Shown piece after piece: positions 37,088-47,741 of a stretch of DNA of 64,000 nt (position 1 is its first letter; each line of letters opens with the position of its first letter). The position numbers and the translations under genes are program-made. The notes beneath the pieces were generated by a model. The model saw only the letters and a list, made by a program, of their open reading frames with translations. It was not told where the DNA came from and made no database searches. The stretch is from Bacteroidota bacterium. GTDB taxonomy: Bacteria > Bacteroidota > Bacteroidia > AKYH767-A > OLB10. The stretch covers positions 417,511 to 481,510 of the forward strand of contig JADJOZ010000007.1 in NCBI GenBank assembly GCA_016713525.1, written 5' to 3'.

Positions 37088-38865
37088 TCGTGAGGTAGCA
37101 ATTTATTGAAAACAGATTGTTGTTGCGGAGACATTTTCTCCATGATAATATATTCGAAATCACGAATAACGGGCGGTAAAATTTCAACTGAAACAATCAT
37201 CTTTTCTCCGGAACGTGTTAATTCAATATCGACTAATTCACCGGCTTTCAAATCATTAATTGCTGCCTGAAGTTTGTCACCGGCCTTTCCATCAACAGCA
37301 ATAATTTCATCGTTTACCGACAATCCGTACATCCATGCAGTACCTCCTCTAATTACCTGCGTAATTACAAATTTTCCGGATGAAAACACAACAGATAAAC
37401 TTCCTCCTTTCCGTTTTCCGGCTTTTTCTCAGCAAATAAAATTCCTGCTTTTTTCAAGAAATGATGCGTATGGAATAGGTTGCACACCGGTTACGTATTG
37501 AGACATGAAATCCTTATAACTTTTTCCGGCAACGGTCTCTATGGCTGCCACCAATTCCTCATCGGTTAATCCGCGATTGAGTTTCAGATAGTGCTCATGA
37601 TATAAATAATGCATTAAATCGTCGAGTGATTTTTGACCGTTGGTATGTGCAAGAAAATCAATTTGCAAAAGCATTGCAATCAATCCACCTTTGGTGTAAT
37701 AGGAAACAGTGGCATTATTGGAATTTTCATTTCTACGATAATATTTTATCCATGCATCAAAACTCGATTCCGTAAGTGACTGAATGGTGTCGCCGGGAGT
37801 ATTAAGTAACGTTTTAACATTTCCAAAAACAATATCGAGATATTCTTTTCTCGAATAAAATCCGCTTTTATAAACAATGTAATCGTCGTAGAAACTGGTG
37901 AAACCTTCGAAGAACCAAAGTTGATTCGTATATACTTCTTCATTATAATTAAACGGTCCAAGTTCCAATGGTCTAATACGTTTAACATTCCACAAGTGAA
38001 AATATTCATGTGCAATAAGACTTAAAAATCCTTTGTAGGCAGTGGGGTTTGCATACACATTTCTGGAGGTGATCATAGATGATGAATTCATGTGCTCGAG
38101 TCCTCCTCCACCACTATTGGTATGATGAATAAAAAAGTGATAATCTTTATTAGGATTTACTCCGAAAATTTGTGTGCATACATCTACAATTTTATAGAAA
38201 TCATTCCGTACCGTATCGCGGTTGTAGTTTCCGTTGCCAATCATGACAATATGGTGCGGAATGCCTTTGTAATCAAAACTTATGATATCCTGATTGCCAA
38301 TTACAATGGGACAATCGGCAAGTTGATCATAGTCGGGTGCATTTCTGATCCATGCTGAAGAATCGGAAGCTGGAATTCCGGTAGAAATCAGTTTCCAGTT
38401 TTTGTGAGGGATAAAAGTTACTGTTGAAGGTGCAGATTTAAATGCCTCGGTATACATAAACACACTTGTACCGTTAATGTAAGCATGACTCATGTCAACA
38501 AAACTGGTCCTGACAGAAAGCTCAAATGCATACACATCATATTTTACAACAACAGATTTCTCACCCCCATTATAAATGCGCCAGGTATTCTTATCCACCT
38601 TTCTAAAAGGTAATTTTTGCTTGTTGGCGTTTTCCGGAACAAAACCTTCCACATTTTTCGCAAACTCTCTAACCATATAAGAGCCGGGAATCCACACCGG
38701 CATTTTAAGGTCAATGGAGTCACCGGTGATGTCCAAAACCTCCAATTCCATGCTAATATAATGAGAAGCGGGATTCGGGAAAGAGACTTTATAATTGATA
38801 CTTGCATCAGAACAAACTGATAAACAAATAAATATGATAATTATTGCAATTGATTGTCGGATCAT
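37084..38865 (-). CDS. M61 family glycyl aminopeptidase with PDZ domain, two compensating indels
   Basis: About 590 residues from the ATG giving MIRQSIAIIIIFICLSVCSDA, a signal peptide. The N-terminal beta domain (YKVSFPNPASHYISMELEV) leads to the catalytic domain with HEYFHLWNVKRIRP and the downstream Glu in FFEGFTSFYDDY. A PDZ domain (SSGKFVITQVIRGGTAWMYGLSVNDEIIAVDG) closes the protein. An in-frame stop at 37429-37431 splits it, but between about 37459 and 37423 another frame reads LKKAGILFAEKK, so an extra T near 37459-37461 and a missing A in the run at 37423-37427 would cancel and restore the whole protein. It is coupled to the M14 gene. Confidence 0.87.
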
Positions 38866-38985
38866 ATCAGAAATAGCATGCAACAAATCTAATAAAAGCA
38901 AAAAATATAATGGGAATCCCCTTTAAAAAGGCTCCAAAACATGATGATGCAGAAAGAGAAGACTAATTAAGAAGGAATCAAATAA

Positions 38986-41900
38986 TTATTGCTTTACCAC
39001 TTTCATACTTTCATTCACATAATTTCCGGAAATTTTAATCAGATACATTCCTGAAGGAAGATCTTTGGTATGCAGGGTATACGTATTTTTTCCCGAACTA
39101 ACTGGTATTTCAAAACTTCTGTTCAATTCACCGGATGCATTATAAAGATGAGCAATAAGATTATCACTTAATTCACTTACAATGGAAATTTGCAGATAGT
39201 TATCAAAAGGCATGGGGTAGCAATTCAGCTTTAATGGTTCACCGGAGTTAACTTCATTTTTCTCACCGGCATCACCCTGAAAAATGCAAGGAACGATTAC
39301 AGTGATAGGAACTGATTTGGCAGTACATCCCTGCGAATTAGTTACCTCTACCCTATAATTCCCGGCAGTTTTAGCTTTATAAATCTGACTTACGGCTCCC
39401 GGTATTAAATAATGTCCATTATACCATTGATAGGTATAGCCGGGATAAAATTGAGCACGCAATGAAACCGAATCACCCTGACAAAATGTGGTATTTCCTA
39501 ATGCGGTAGTGCTTGCAATTGGAGCTTGCAAATATGAAAGATTAAATCCTTCGGACACAGTTGAGCATCCATAAATATTTGTAGCGCTGGCCGTATAAAC
39601 TCCGGGCTGTGAAATAAAGATGCTATTCATATTGGCTCCATTTATTAAATTACCATCATGGTACCAATTCCAGGTTTGTGTTGAATCAAAATTTACAGAT
39701 AGTTCCATTGAATCAGAATCGCAAATAGATGCACCGGTGCCTTGTAATATGGACACACTTGGCCGAGGCAAATAATTTACAAATACAGTGTCAGAAACAT
39801 TATAACATGTAGTTGCAAAATAGGGATTTTCATAATCTGAAATTAGTGATCGCGCTTTAGCAAAATAATATCCAGAAACAGGAGCTATATATGTGCTCAT
39901 ATCATTCATTATAGAAGTTCCAGTTAAACTAAACCATTCGATTTCATGAACTGGAGGTGAATTTAAGGATAATGTATAATATTCTCCTTCGCAAAAGTTT
40001 ACAGAATCAGGCCCGGCAATGTTCAAAATGGGCTCAGTTTCTAAATCAAGGTAAAATTCCGAGGAAACATAGGAACAGCCAATACTGTCAGAAACGGACA
40101 CATAATAATTTCCCGCTTGCGTAGCTAAAAAGCTTCCATAGTTAGTTGTAACATTTAAAGGATTATTATTTAAATACCATTGATAATTAAAATTTTCGGG
40201 TATATAACATCTAATATTAAAACCAGATTGCAAACAACCTTTGAGAGTGTCAGTAGCAATATATTGTTCATCAATTCGCGGATGCTCTGTTAATGTAATT
40301 ATATTGGACTTTTTCCGACATCCGGAAGGAGTAGAAACTTCACAATAATAACTAGCTCGTCTTTTTGCACTTAAGAAGCTACTATTTATTGTTGAATCCA
40401 CTGGGTACCAATTCATATACCACAAATAACTTACAGGCAATGAACTTTGTGCGCTAAACTGTGTAGAATCACCTAAACAAATTGAAGCAGAGCCCGAATT
40501 AATTGAAATTAAGACCGTGGGTAAATCCAGCGAATCAACTATCTTTATTTTTCGTGAGGTATATGTGCAACCAGTGTAATAATCAATAATTTCATAATAA
40601 TAGTCACCAGGCATATTAGCCAAAATGTGTCTTGGATTGTTGATACTATCTAAAATTAAGATACTATCACGGTAAATGCGCACAGAACCCATCATATTTA
40701 CAGTTGAAATAGTCGTACCAATAGTAGCACAAGTTGCATAATCGTCTTGACCTACACTCCACTCTCTCAACCTAATGTTATCATGGATTCTTAAGGGTCC
40801 ATCTGAATTCGGAGTTCCCCTAATATAAGGTGAGGAAGAATTTACTGAAAATTGAGCTGAAAGTATATTAAGCCTCTGAGTTATAGCTATCGGAGAAGTT
40901 AATCCAGATCCAATCTTCGTTCCACCATAGTAAACTGAAAACACATTCGAAGAATCGAATGTTGCAGTAGTTGTAAATGGTATAAACAAAGTATCTGACA
41001 TGCAAACTACATTACCAGAATTAATATTTCCGGTTGCTAAAATCGCTGAACATGTATCCACATAAATCATAAGCTTGTCTGAACAAGGGGCACAAATAGC
41101 ATTGCAATTTACATATTCAAAAATACATTCATGCCAACCAAGCCCAATACTATCAGGGAAAATATATTTTTCATAAAAAAACCCCATTTCGATTCCATCT
41201 ATTATGATTTTGGCTTCTACATAACCTTGACCTATAAAATTCAGCCGGATGGGACCTGAGTTTAAACAAGTGATAAAGGTATCGGGACGATAATAATTGT
41301 AGGATGATTGAAAAATCTCAATTGCAGGAGAATGATAATTATTAGGACTAACTCTAATTGGATGAGTTTGTCTTGAGCATCCTGAAATTGTATCCTGAAC
41401 AACAGCAAAAAGAGCTTCAGTATTTTGAACAAAATTAATTAGGGTATCATAAGAATAAATCACTATTTGGTTATAAGGATTTCGGTATCTCCAACTATAG
41501 TTAATATCTGTGGAATTTGAATGAATAATACCTAAAATAGTATCATTACAGCCCAGAAAGAAATTCCCGGTGAGCAAAGGGTCAAAACCATGCACTCCAG
41601 TCAAATACTCAACACTTAAAGAAGGAGTTTTAAGCAAAGGGATAAATTGGGGCACTACAAATAAATTTGATGGGACTTGATTGCCCCCTCCTCTTATTCT
41701 ATAATTTTGACCAGTAGGTAAATTATCTGGAATTGTGCATTTAAATGTAGGATAAATTCCAGTTCCTATATTGATAGAATTGGTAAAATCTCCGGCTGAA
41801 TCAGAGATTTCGGCAAAATACATTGTCTGTGGAGAATAGGAATAAAAATTAGATTTAAAAGTCAATTCAATTTCACCTGCACATATACTTTGATTAATGA

Positions 41901-42999
41901 GAGGACAAATTAAATTAAACATTTTTGAGGAGTCAGGAAAAAATCCCGTATTCAACTTCCCTGAAAAAGCATGGTAGGTAAAATAATTTACAGTTCCTGT
42001 TTCAGTTCTGTAAATATTGGGTGGAATAAACGCAACTGTTTTACCATAATAACTGTTGGAAGGAATGGATGTTGTGTAATATGTGTATTGCCCAGAATAA
42101 TAGATTGAATTATTTTTACCGGTATAAAAGGTATTAATTCTTGCCGGAAAATCATTGTCCGGTGGAATTGTAATGTATAAATTTTTTACCAAGCCATTCT
42201 GATTGTAAATTAAAACGCCAGTCTCCTTAATCAATATTATTTGTCCCAGATCATCTATTAAAATTTTATTTGAAGCTCCGGGAGAACTAATATTTATCGA
42301 GTAATAAACTTGTCCGGTACTGTCCTTCACAACAAAATTGGTATTATTTTGAAAAAGGAAATAGTTAAAACTTCGTGACTCGCGTCTTGTATATCCTGAC
42401 AAAGAAGGATTGGAAATTTGACCGATAAAAGTATTTGGATATTTGTAGTAGGTAATTTGAGCTCCTTTATTGTAATAAGTTCCATTTTCTCTGAAAAATA
42501 AATTCAAATTCGGCATTAAAACATCGTCTAAAAAAAGGCCATAATTATCATACCGGCGAATCTTCGCATTGTCGTATGTATATAAATTCCCGGCAAGATC
42601 AACTTCAACTAATTTCCCAATCACAGTGAAGTTTGCAATATTAACAAAGGATGAACTGTATTTCTTAACATTGCCAAAACCATCATCATAAAATAATTGC
42701 TTTTGAGAATCAACCTGGAAATGATCTAAACCAGTTGCATAGGGTAAATTTAAATTACCAGCTAATACATTATTATTTATTACTTTAATACTTTCAGAAG
42801 TAGAACCGGGACCTATAATGGTTCCCTTATCATATGTATAAACCTTTAATATATCAGAACCATCAATCGGAATAACGTCACATTCTGCATCTACATGAGC
42901 GTTAACTAAATATTGGCTCCACTCAAAATATCCTTGAGCTTTACATTCAAAAGATAATAATGTTATAAAAAACAGTACCAAAACAGGTGAAACTTTCAT
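38986..42999 (-). CDS. Large T9SS-secreted protein with Ig-like repeats (copy 2)
   Basis: 1337 residues. It has a signal peptide (MKVSPVLVLFFITLLSFECKAQ), an N-terminal ~350-residue beta-rich region rich in Tyr/Asn strands, then several Ig-like modules of ~85 residues. These are recognised by repeated 'C.GDS..L.A......Y.W' and 'G.Y.V.V....GC' patterns (for example CQGDSVSLRAQFYPGYTYQWY). The last ~80 residues are a type A sorting domain beginning around LNCYPMPFDNYLQI and ending MKVVKQ. It should be exported by the type IX system and attached to the surface, with an adhesin-like shape. It starts 39 bases after its paralogue, so both are probably co-expressed. Confidence 0.88.
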   Translation of the reverse strand: MKVSPVLVLFFITLLSFECKAQGYFEWSQYLVNAHVDAECDVIPIDGSDILKVYTYDKGTIIGPGSTSESIKVINNNVLAGNLNLPYATGLDHFQVDSQKQLFYDDGFGNVKKYSSSFVNIANFTVIGKLVEVDLAGNLYTYDNAKIRRYDNYGLFLDDVLMPNLNLFFRENGTYYNKGAQITYYKYPNTFIGQISNPSLSGYTRRESRSFNYFLFQNNTNFVVKDSTGQVYYSINISSPGASNKILIDDLGQIILIKETGVLIYNQNGLVKNLYITIPPDNDFPARINTFYTGKNNSIYYSGQYTYYTTSIPSNSYYGKTVAFIPPNIYRTETGTVNYFTYHAFSGKLNTGFFPDSSKMFNLICPLINQSICAGEIELTFKSNFYSYSPQTMYFAEISDSAGDFTNSINIGTGIYPTFKCTIPDNLPTGQNYRIRGGGNQVPSNLFVVPQFIPLLKTPSLSVEYLTGVHGFDPLLTGNFFLGCNDTILGIIHSNSTDINYSWRYRNPYNQIVIYSYDTLINFVQNTEALFAVVQDTISGCSRQTHPIRVSPNNYHSPAIEIFQSSYNYYRPDTFITCLNSGPIRLNFIGQGYVEAKIIIDGIEMGFFYEKYIFPDSIGLGWHECIFEYVNCNAICAPCSDKLMIYVDTCSAILATGNINSGNVVCMSDTLFIPFTTTATFDSSNVFSVYYGGTKIGSGLTSPIAITQRLNILSAQFSVNSSSPYIRGTPNSDGPLRIHDNIRLREWSVGQDDYATCATIGTTISTVNMMGSVRIYRDSILILDSINNPRHILANMPGDYYYEIIDYYTGCTYTSRKIKIVDSLDLPTVLISINSGSASICLGDSTQFSAQSSLPVSYLWYMNWYPVDSTINSSFLSAKRRASYYCEVSTPSGCRKKSNIITLTEHPRIDEQYIATDTLKGCLQSGFNIRCYIPENFNYQWYLNNNPLNVTTNYGSFLATQAGNYYVSVSDSIGCSYVSSEFYLDLETEPILNIAGPDSVNFCEGEYYTLSLNSPPVHEIEWFSLTGTSIMNDMSTYIAPVSGYYFAKARSLISDYENPYFATTCYNVSDTVFVNYLPRPSVSILQGTGASICDSDSMELSVNFDSTQTWNWYHDGNLINGANMNSIFISQPGVYTASATNIYGCSTVSEGFNLSYLQAPIASTTALGNTTFCQGDSVSLRAQFYPGYTYQWYNGHYLIPGAVSQIYKAKTAGNYRVEVTNSQGCTAKSVPITVIVPCIFQGDAGEKNEVNSGEPLKLNCYPMPFDNYLQISIVSELSDNLIAHLYNASGELNRSFEIPVSSGKNTYTLHTKDLPSGMYLIKISGNYVNESMKVVKQ

Positions 43000-43038
43000 A
43001 ATCTATTCAATTTGTATATTAAATTCCAAAACAGCAAA

Positions 43039-46000
43039 TTATTGCTTTACCACTTTCATACTTTCATTCACATAATTTCCGGATAATTTAATCAGATACA
43101 TTCCGGAGGGAAGATCTTTGGTATTGAGAGTATGCGTATTTTCTCCAGAAATAACGGGAATTTCAAAACTCCTGATCAACTTACCTGATGAAGTATAAAG
43201 GTGAGCAATAAGATTATCACTTAATTCACTTACAATGGAAATTTGCAGATAATTATCAAAAGGCATGGGGTAGCAATTCAGCTTTATTGGTTCACTTGAG
43301 GTTACAACATTTTTCTCGCCGGCATCACCCTGCAAAATGCAAGGAACGACAACAGTGATAGAAACTGATTTGGCAGTACATCCCTGTGAATTTGTTACCT
43401 CTACCCTATAATTCCCAGCAGTTTTAGCTTTATAAATCTGACTTACGGCTCCCGGTATTAAATAATGTCCATTATACCATTGGTAGGAATAGCCGGGATA
43501 AAATTGAGCACGCAATGAAACCGAATCGCCTTGGCAAAATGTAGTATTTCCTAATGCAGTAGCAACTGCTACTGGAAGAGAACCCTGATTGATAGTTATT
43601 GTATCTGAATAACCTATGCAACCAAATTTCGATTCTACTTCAACATAATAAGATCCGGGTTGAGAAACTATACAAGAATTTGACGTGAAGCTTGAATCTG
43701 AAATCCCGTTAATATACCAACTAAACTTGTCATCAGGATTTGATTCCACTTCAAGAATGATACTGTCATTTGGACATGTGTAGGTTGGTATCGATCCGAT
43801 AAAAATGGGTAATGGGCAAGGTTCATTTAATACTCTGGCATAGCCACCACCAGCAATGCAACCATTGGAATCAGAAACTTTTACATTATATGCCCCTGCT
43901 TCTTTGGCATAAAAATTATCCGAGAACGCATTTTCAATTTGAAAAGAATTCAAGTACCACTTGTAATCGACTACCCCACCACCAATTGCAAAAAGTTGAA
44001 CTGAGTCTTCATCACAAGTATAAGTTAAATAATTTGGAGTCAATTGGATCACAGCAGGTGCAACATTTTTCACCTGAATTACCGGAGAAATAGCAGAACA
44101 ACCGTTTTCAGTAGTTTCAAGTACGAAATAACCCTCGGAAGTAACAGAAATAGATCGCAAAGTATCCCCCGGACTTAACAATCCGTTTTTATACCATTGA
44201 TAAGATGCGTTATTAGATGAGGAGATTGACAAATTTCTCGGTAGTAATGGGTAACATCTTATTATAGTATCACTTGTCAATTCATTTAATGTAATATTAT
44301 ACTTTGGAAACGTGTATGGAAGCTGTGCATATTTTCGAATTATATAACCTAATGGTGAAGTGATTTCACAAAAAATTGCTGTGCTCTGAGGATGATGTGT
44401 AACCAACAATACGGAATCGGTTTCATTGGATAGTAGATTATTATCAAAGTACCACTTAAACGTACTGCCTGTCCAGGCATGCGCAATTATCCGCATTGTG
44501 TCTCCCTGGCAAACAAAACCGGTATCATACTCAAGTTCCAAAGTAAAATCAAAACTTGCACTATCGATGACCAATTTAGAATTTGATTTTCCTGAACAAA
44601 TGCCGTTTGAAATTTCAACATGATAATTTCCAGGGATTGAAGCAATGATAGGATTGTTATAAGTAGTTTCTATGAACAGGCTATCATTAACAAACCATTT
44701 ATTTATATATCCGTATTGTGATCCAGCATTTAAAAAGGTCGCCTTGCCTGAAACAATTCCCCTGATATTGTGAAGTTATAATTTCAGGTGTATTAAACCA
44801 GGAGATATTAAATTCGCCATCGTAATTGTAGGTTCCGGTATCGGGAGGTGAAGTTGCTATTACACGAAAACGAGAAGTAGTTGAACTATTTCCAGGAACA
44901 ACAATAGTGATCGGAGAAGAGTATCCCTCTCCAATGACATTATTGTTATAAATTACCTTAAATATATTAGTTGAATCATAAGTTCCCAGAGTAGTAAAAG
45001 GAATATTAGCAAGTTGATTGGAACAAAGTCCGCCAGAAGGCGCAACAATACCTGTAACAATTGTATTCAGGCAAGTATCAACAAAAAAAGTAAGTGAATC
45101 GCGAATGTTACCGCATTGTAATCCGGAACCGGTTAAATCATAAAAAATAGTGTGGTAGCCGGGAGTAACACTATCCGGATAAAAATAAAATGTGTTAGTC
45201 GAATTATTGAAATATATTCCATTTCCTGAAATATAAAGTCCATTAACCATTTCATTAAATGCCAGTTGAGGATAATAACTCAACTTAACCGGTGGACTGT
45301 TTTTGCAATTAACTATTGTATCACCAGGGAAGAAACTTGCCGAAATAGATACCTTCATAGTATCTGCTGATGCATAATTAATCAAAGGCCATTTGCTTTC
45401 ACAACCGGTTGCTGAATTCTTTAACTGAACCAATATTTGCTGATTTAAATTGCCGGCTGAAATAAAATTAAAAATTGAATCACTAGAATATGAGGTTAAT
45501 GGTGATAGGAAATTATTGTATGATGAATTGACTAATAATCTATATTGCATTCCCTGAGTATTTGCATGCACAGTAAATGAAGAAGGAATACAAACATAAG
45601 TTCTGTTCAAAACCGAATCATGGATCATATTAGTCAATTCACGATTCCCGGAAAAATCAATATTAGAGATTGTTACAGATTTTGGCGTTCCATATACTAA
45701 CGGATTACTCAGCTTTGCTCTGATCATATAATTTCCTGCTGGTAAATTATAAGGAACATAATAATCCACTACAGGATAAGTGGAACCACCTAAACTAACA
45801 GGATTGGTGAATGAACCGGTACTGTCAGATAGTTCTAACCCAAATGATTGAGATCCGAACAATTCAGAATTACTGGCAGTAAACGTTCCCGACACTCCTG
45901 AACACAAACTAATTGTGGGTGTGCTGATCCCTGTGTTACATACGCTTCCATCTGCTTTAATTTTACCCATGAATCCAAAATATTCATAACCTGAACCTTC

Positions 46001-47047
46001 AGTTGATATTTCTTTATACAAACCCGGTTTAATATAATAGGCTAAGGAAGAATTAGGTCCAGTAATACCGGAACTATCATAATAGCCTGATCCACAAAAA
46101 TACATGTCACCGGTTGATGAAAACAGGCCACTAACATAACTGTTGGAACCACCATCCATTTTAAAGTCCAACTCAGTAGTCCATACTATTCCTGAAGAAT
46201 CATATTTATTGATCATCACACCTTTCACTGAATACAACTCCCCGAAGCTATTCACCAAATACGAGTGCCCCGCTTTCTTTTCTGTTTTAAAAATAGTTGT
46301 TCCCATACTGTCGATTACAGAAATGCTATCAGGATTCTGTGCATTATAAGAAAGATAAAATCTGGTATTACCGTAGTTATAAATAAAGCTGTTTTGATAA
46401 GCCGGCACTATGAGTGTTTGAATCAAATTTCCCGGATAAATATATCTCTTAAGCGTATCTCCCGATCGAATAGTAAAGACACTGTTTTCAGATATAGAAA
46501 TATAATTGCCAGAAAACAGAACACTATCCAGCAGACTTCCGGAAGAATTGTATCGCAAAATGGTATTGTTATTAAGACAATATAGATTATTGTTAAAATC
46601 GATATTTAGAAAAGAACCTTGAACAGGAAAAACATCTATTACCGCACCTGAGGAATTCATCCTTTTAATAGTTTTTCCATTGTAAGTTGTGCCATTAAAA
46701 GTAATTTGCCCTTCTCCACTCAAATAAATGAAATTATTAAAATCTTTATCTGCGTTGTGTGGATCATAACTTGTAAATGATGCAGATGAACTGAATATTG
46801 TAACCGGATTTGTTAAATTCCCATTCAAAGTGGAATAACATTTCCATCGCTTATTTGGAGGGAGTGTATAACTATGATTGTCTGTTGTAACCTCAATTAT
46901 ATTGTTGTCATTAAGCAACTTTAAAGACGTGTAAGCAAGTTTGCTGTTTGAAACCGTTTTTACAGACCAATCGAAACATGGTTTAGCAAAACTTGAATGT
47001 GTTAAAAAGCCTATAAAAAGCCAGAGGATAAGTATCTTTTTCATCAT
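43039..47047 (-). CDS. Large T9SS-secreted protein with Ig-like repeats (copy 1), frameshifted
   Basis: Two frames join to about 1336 residues, almost exactly the length of the downstream paralogue. The first frame (47047 to 44699) has a signal peptide (MMKKILILWLFIGFLTHSSFAK) and the beta-rich N-terminal region. It ends out of frame after ITSQYQGNCFRQGD, whereas the other frame reads GIVSGKATFLNAGSQYGYIN and continues into the Ig-like modules. One extra base in the run of four C (plus strand) at 44759-44762 explains it. The C-terminal ~170 residues, including the sorting domain ending MKVVKQ, are nearly identical to copy 2, while the rest has diverged strongly. Surface-exposed, adhesin-like; ligand unknown. 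Confidence 0.85.
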
Positions 47048-47741
47048 TAAACTTATATGAAATAGTAATAAATCAAAATTATTAATATCAATTTAAAGGT
47101 ACATTGTTGTTTCCGGAAGATATTAACATTTTGGTGAAATGTCAATTCAGGTGGGTTAAATGACAACAAAACTTCATAACATACTATTTTACAATATGTT
47201 ACAATATATGGGCATTAAGTAAACTTTCTCTTCAAATTCAGAAATTGTATTTAATTTTCTATCAAAAAATGTAAGATTATTATTCTAGCTTATCCAAACT
47301 ATTCTCAAAATGCGTTTAATCTTGTCCAATTAGAGGATATTACTTACATCACCTTTCAATTAATTACCAATCACTTAAACACATTTCATTCAGTGTTAGG
47401 TCCATAAATCTCCAAATTAGTATAAATTCCTTACCAATGTCACAATTTTTAAAACATGAGCATTTCAGGGTAAAATCCCGTCCTATGTTTGTAGAGCAAA
47501 ACAAAACAAAAACACTTTGCCTATGGACATATAAAAAAGGTCAAGAAAGTTCAACTCAAATGACAATGAAAGAATAGCAACCGTGATCGCTTCCCGGTTG
47601 CTTTCTGCTTTTTATCAGGTGGTTACCCATTTTTCACATTTTATCAACACCCCTGTATGGCACCTTCAATTTAGGTATTTTTACAGTCCGGAGATTATTT
47701 CCGGAATCATCCCTTTTTACAAGTAAAATTACAACTCCTAA
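47048..47741. other. 694-base gap before dnaE
   Basis: AT-rich and without a convincing long ORF. It contains a minus-strand TAATTTTG at 47081-47074 that could serve the T9SS gene at 47047, a candidate small transcript at about 47484-47612, and a short TCCGGA / TCCGGA stem at about 47687-47705 just before dnaE. Nothing else was recognised. Confidence 0.5.
47484..47612 (+). ncRNA. Candidate small RNA or 30-codon gene with terminator
   Basis: TATGTTTG (47484-47491) fits the -7 consensus. About 85 bases later a stem GCAACCG / CGGTTGC (47578-47584 and 47595-47601) is followed by T-rich sequence, as in an intrinsic terminator. The interval would be a transcript of roughly 110 bases. An ATG overlapping the -7 box also opens a 30-codon frame (47485-47577) that stops right at the hairpin, but a leaderless start inside the promoter is unlikely. 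No -33 TTG is obvious. No known RNA family was recognised. Confidence 0.3.

Noticed and set aside
38092..38358. Plus-strand frame inside the M61 gene
   Set aside because: Antisense shadow of a well conserved peptidase, with no independent support.
47485..47577. 30-codon gene before dnaE as a confident CDS
   Set aside because: Its ATG lies inside the best promoter box and there is no homology evidence; it is kept only as part of a low-confidence small-RNA call.
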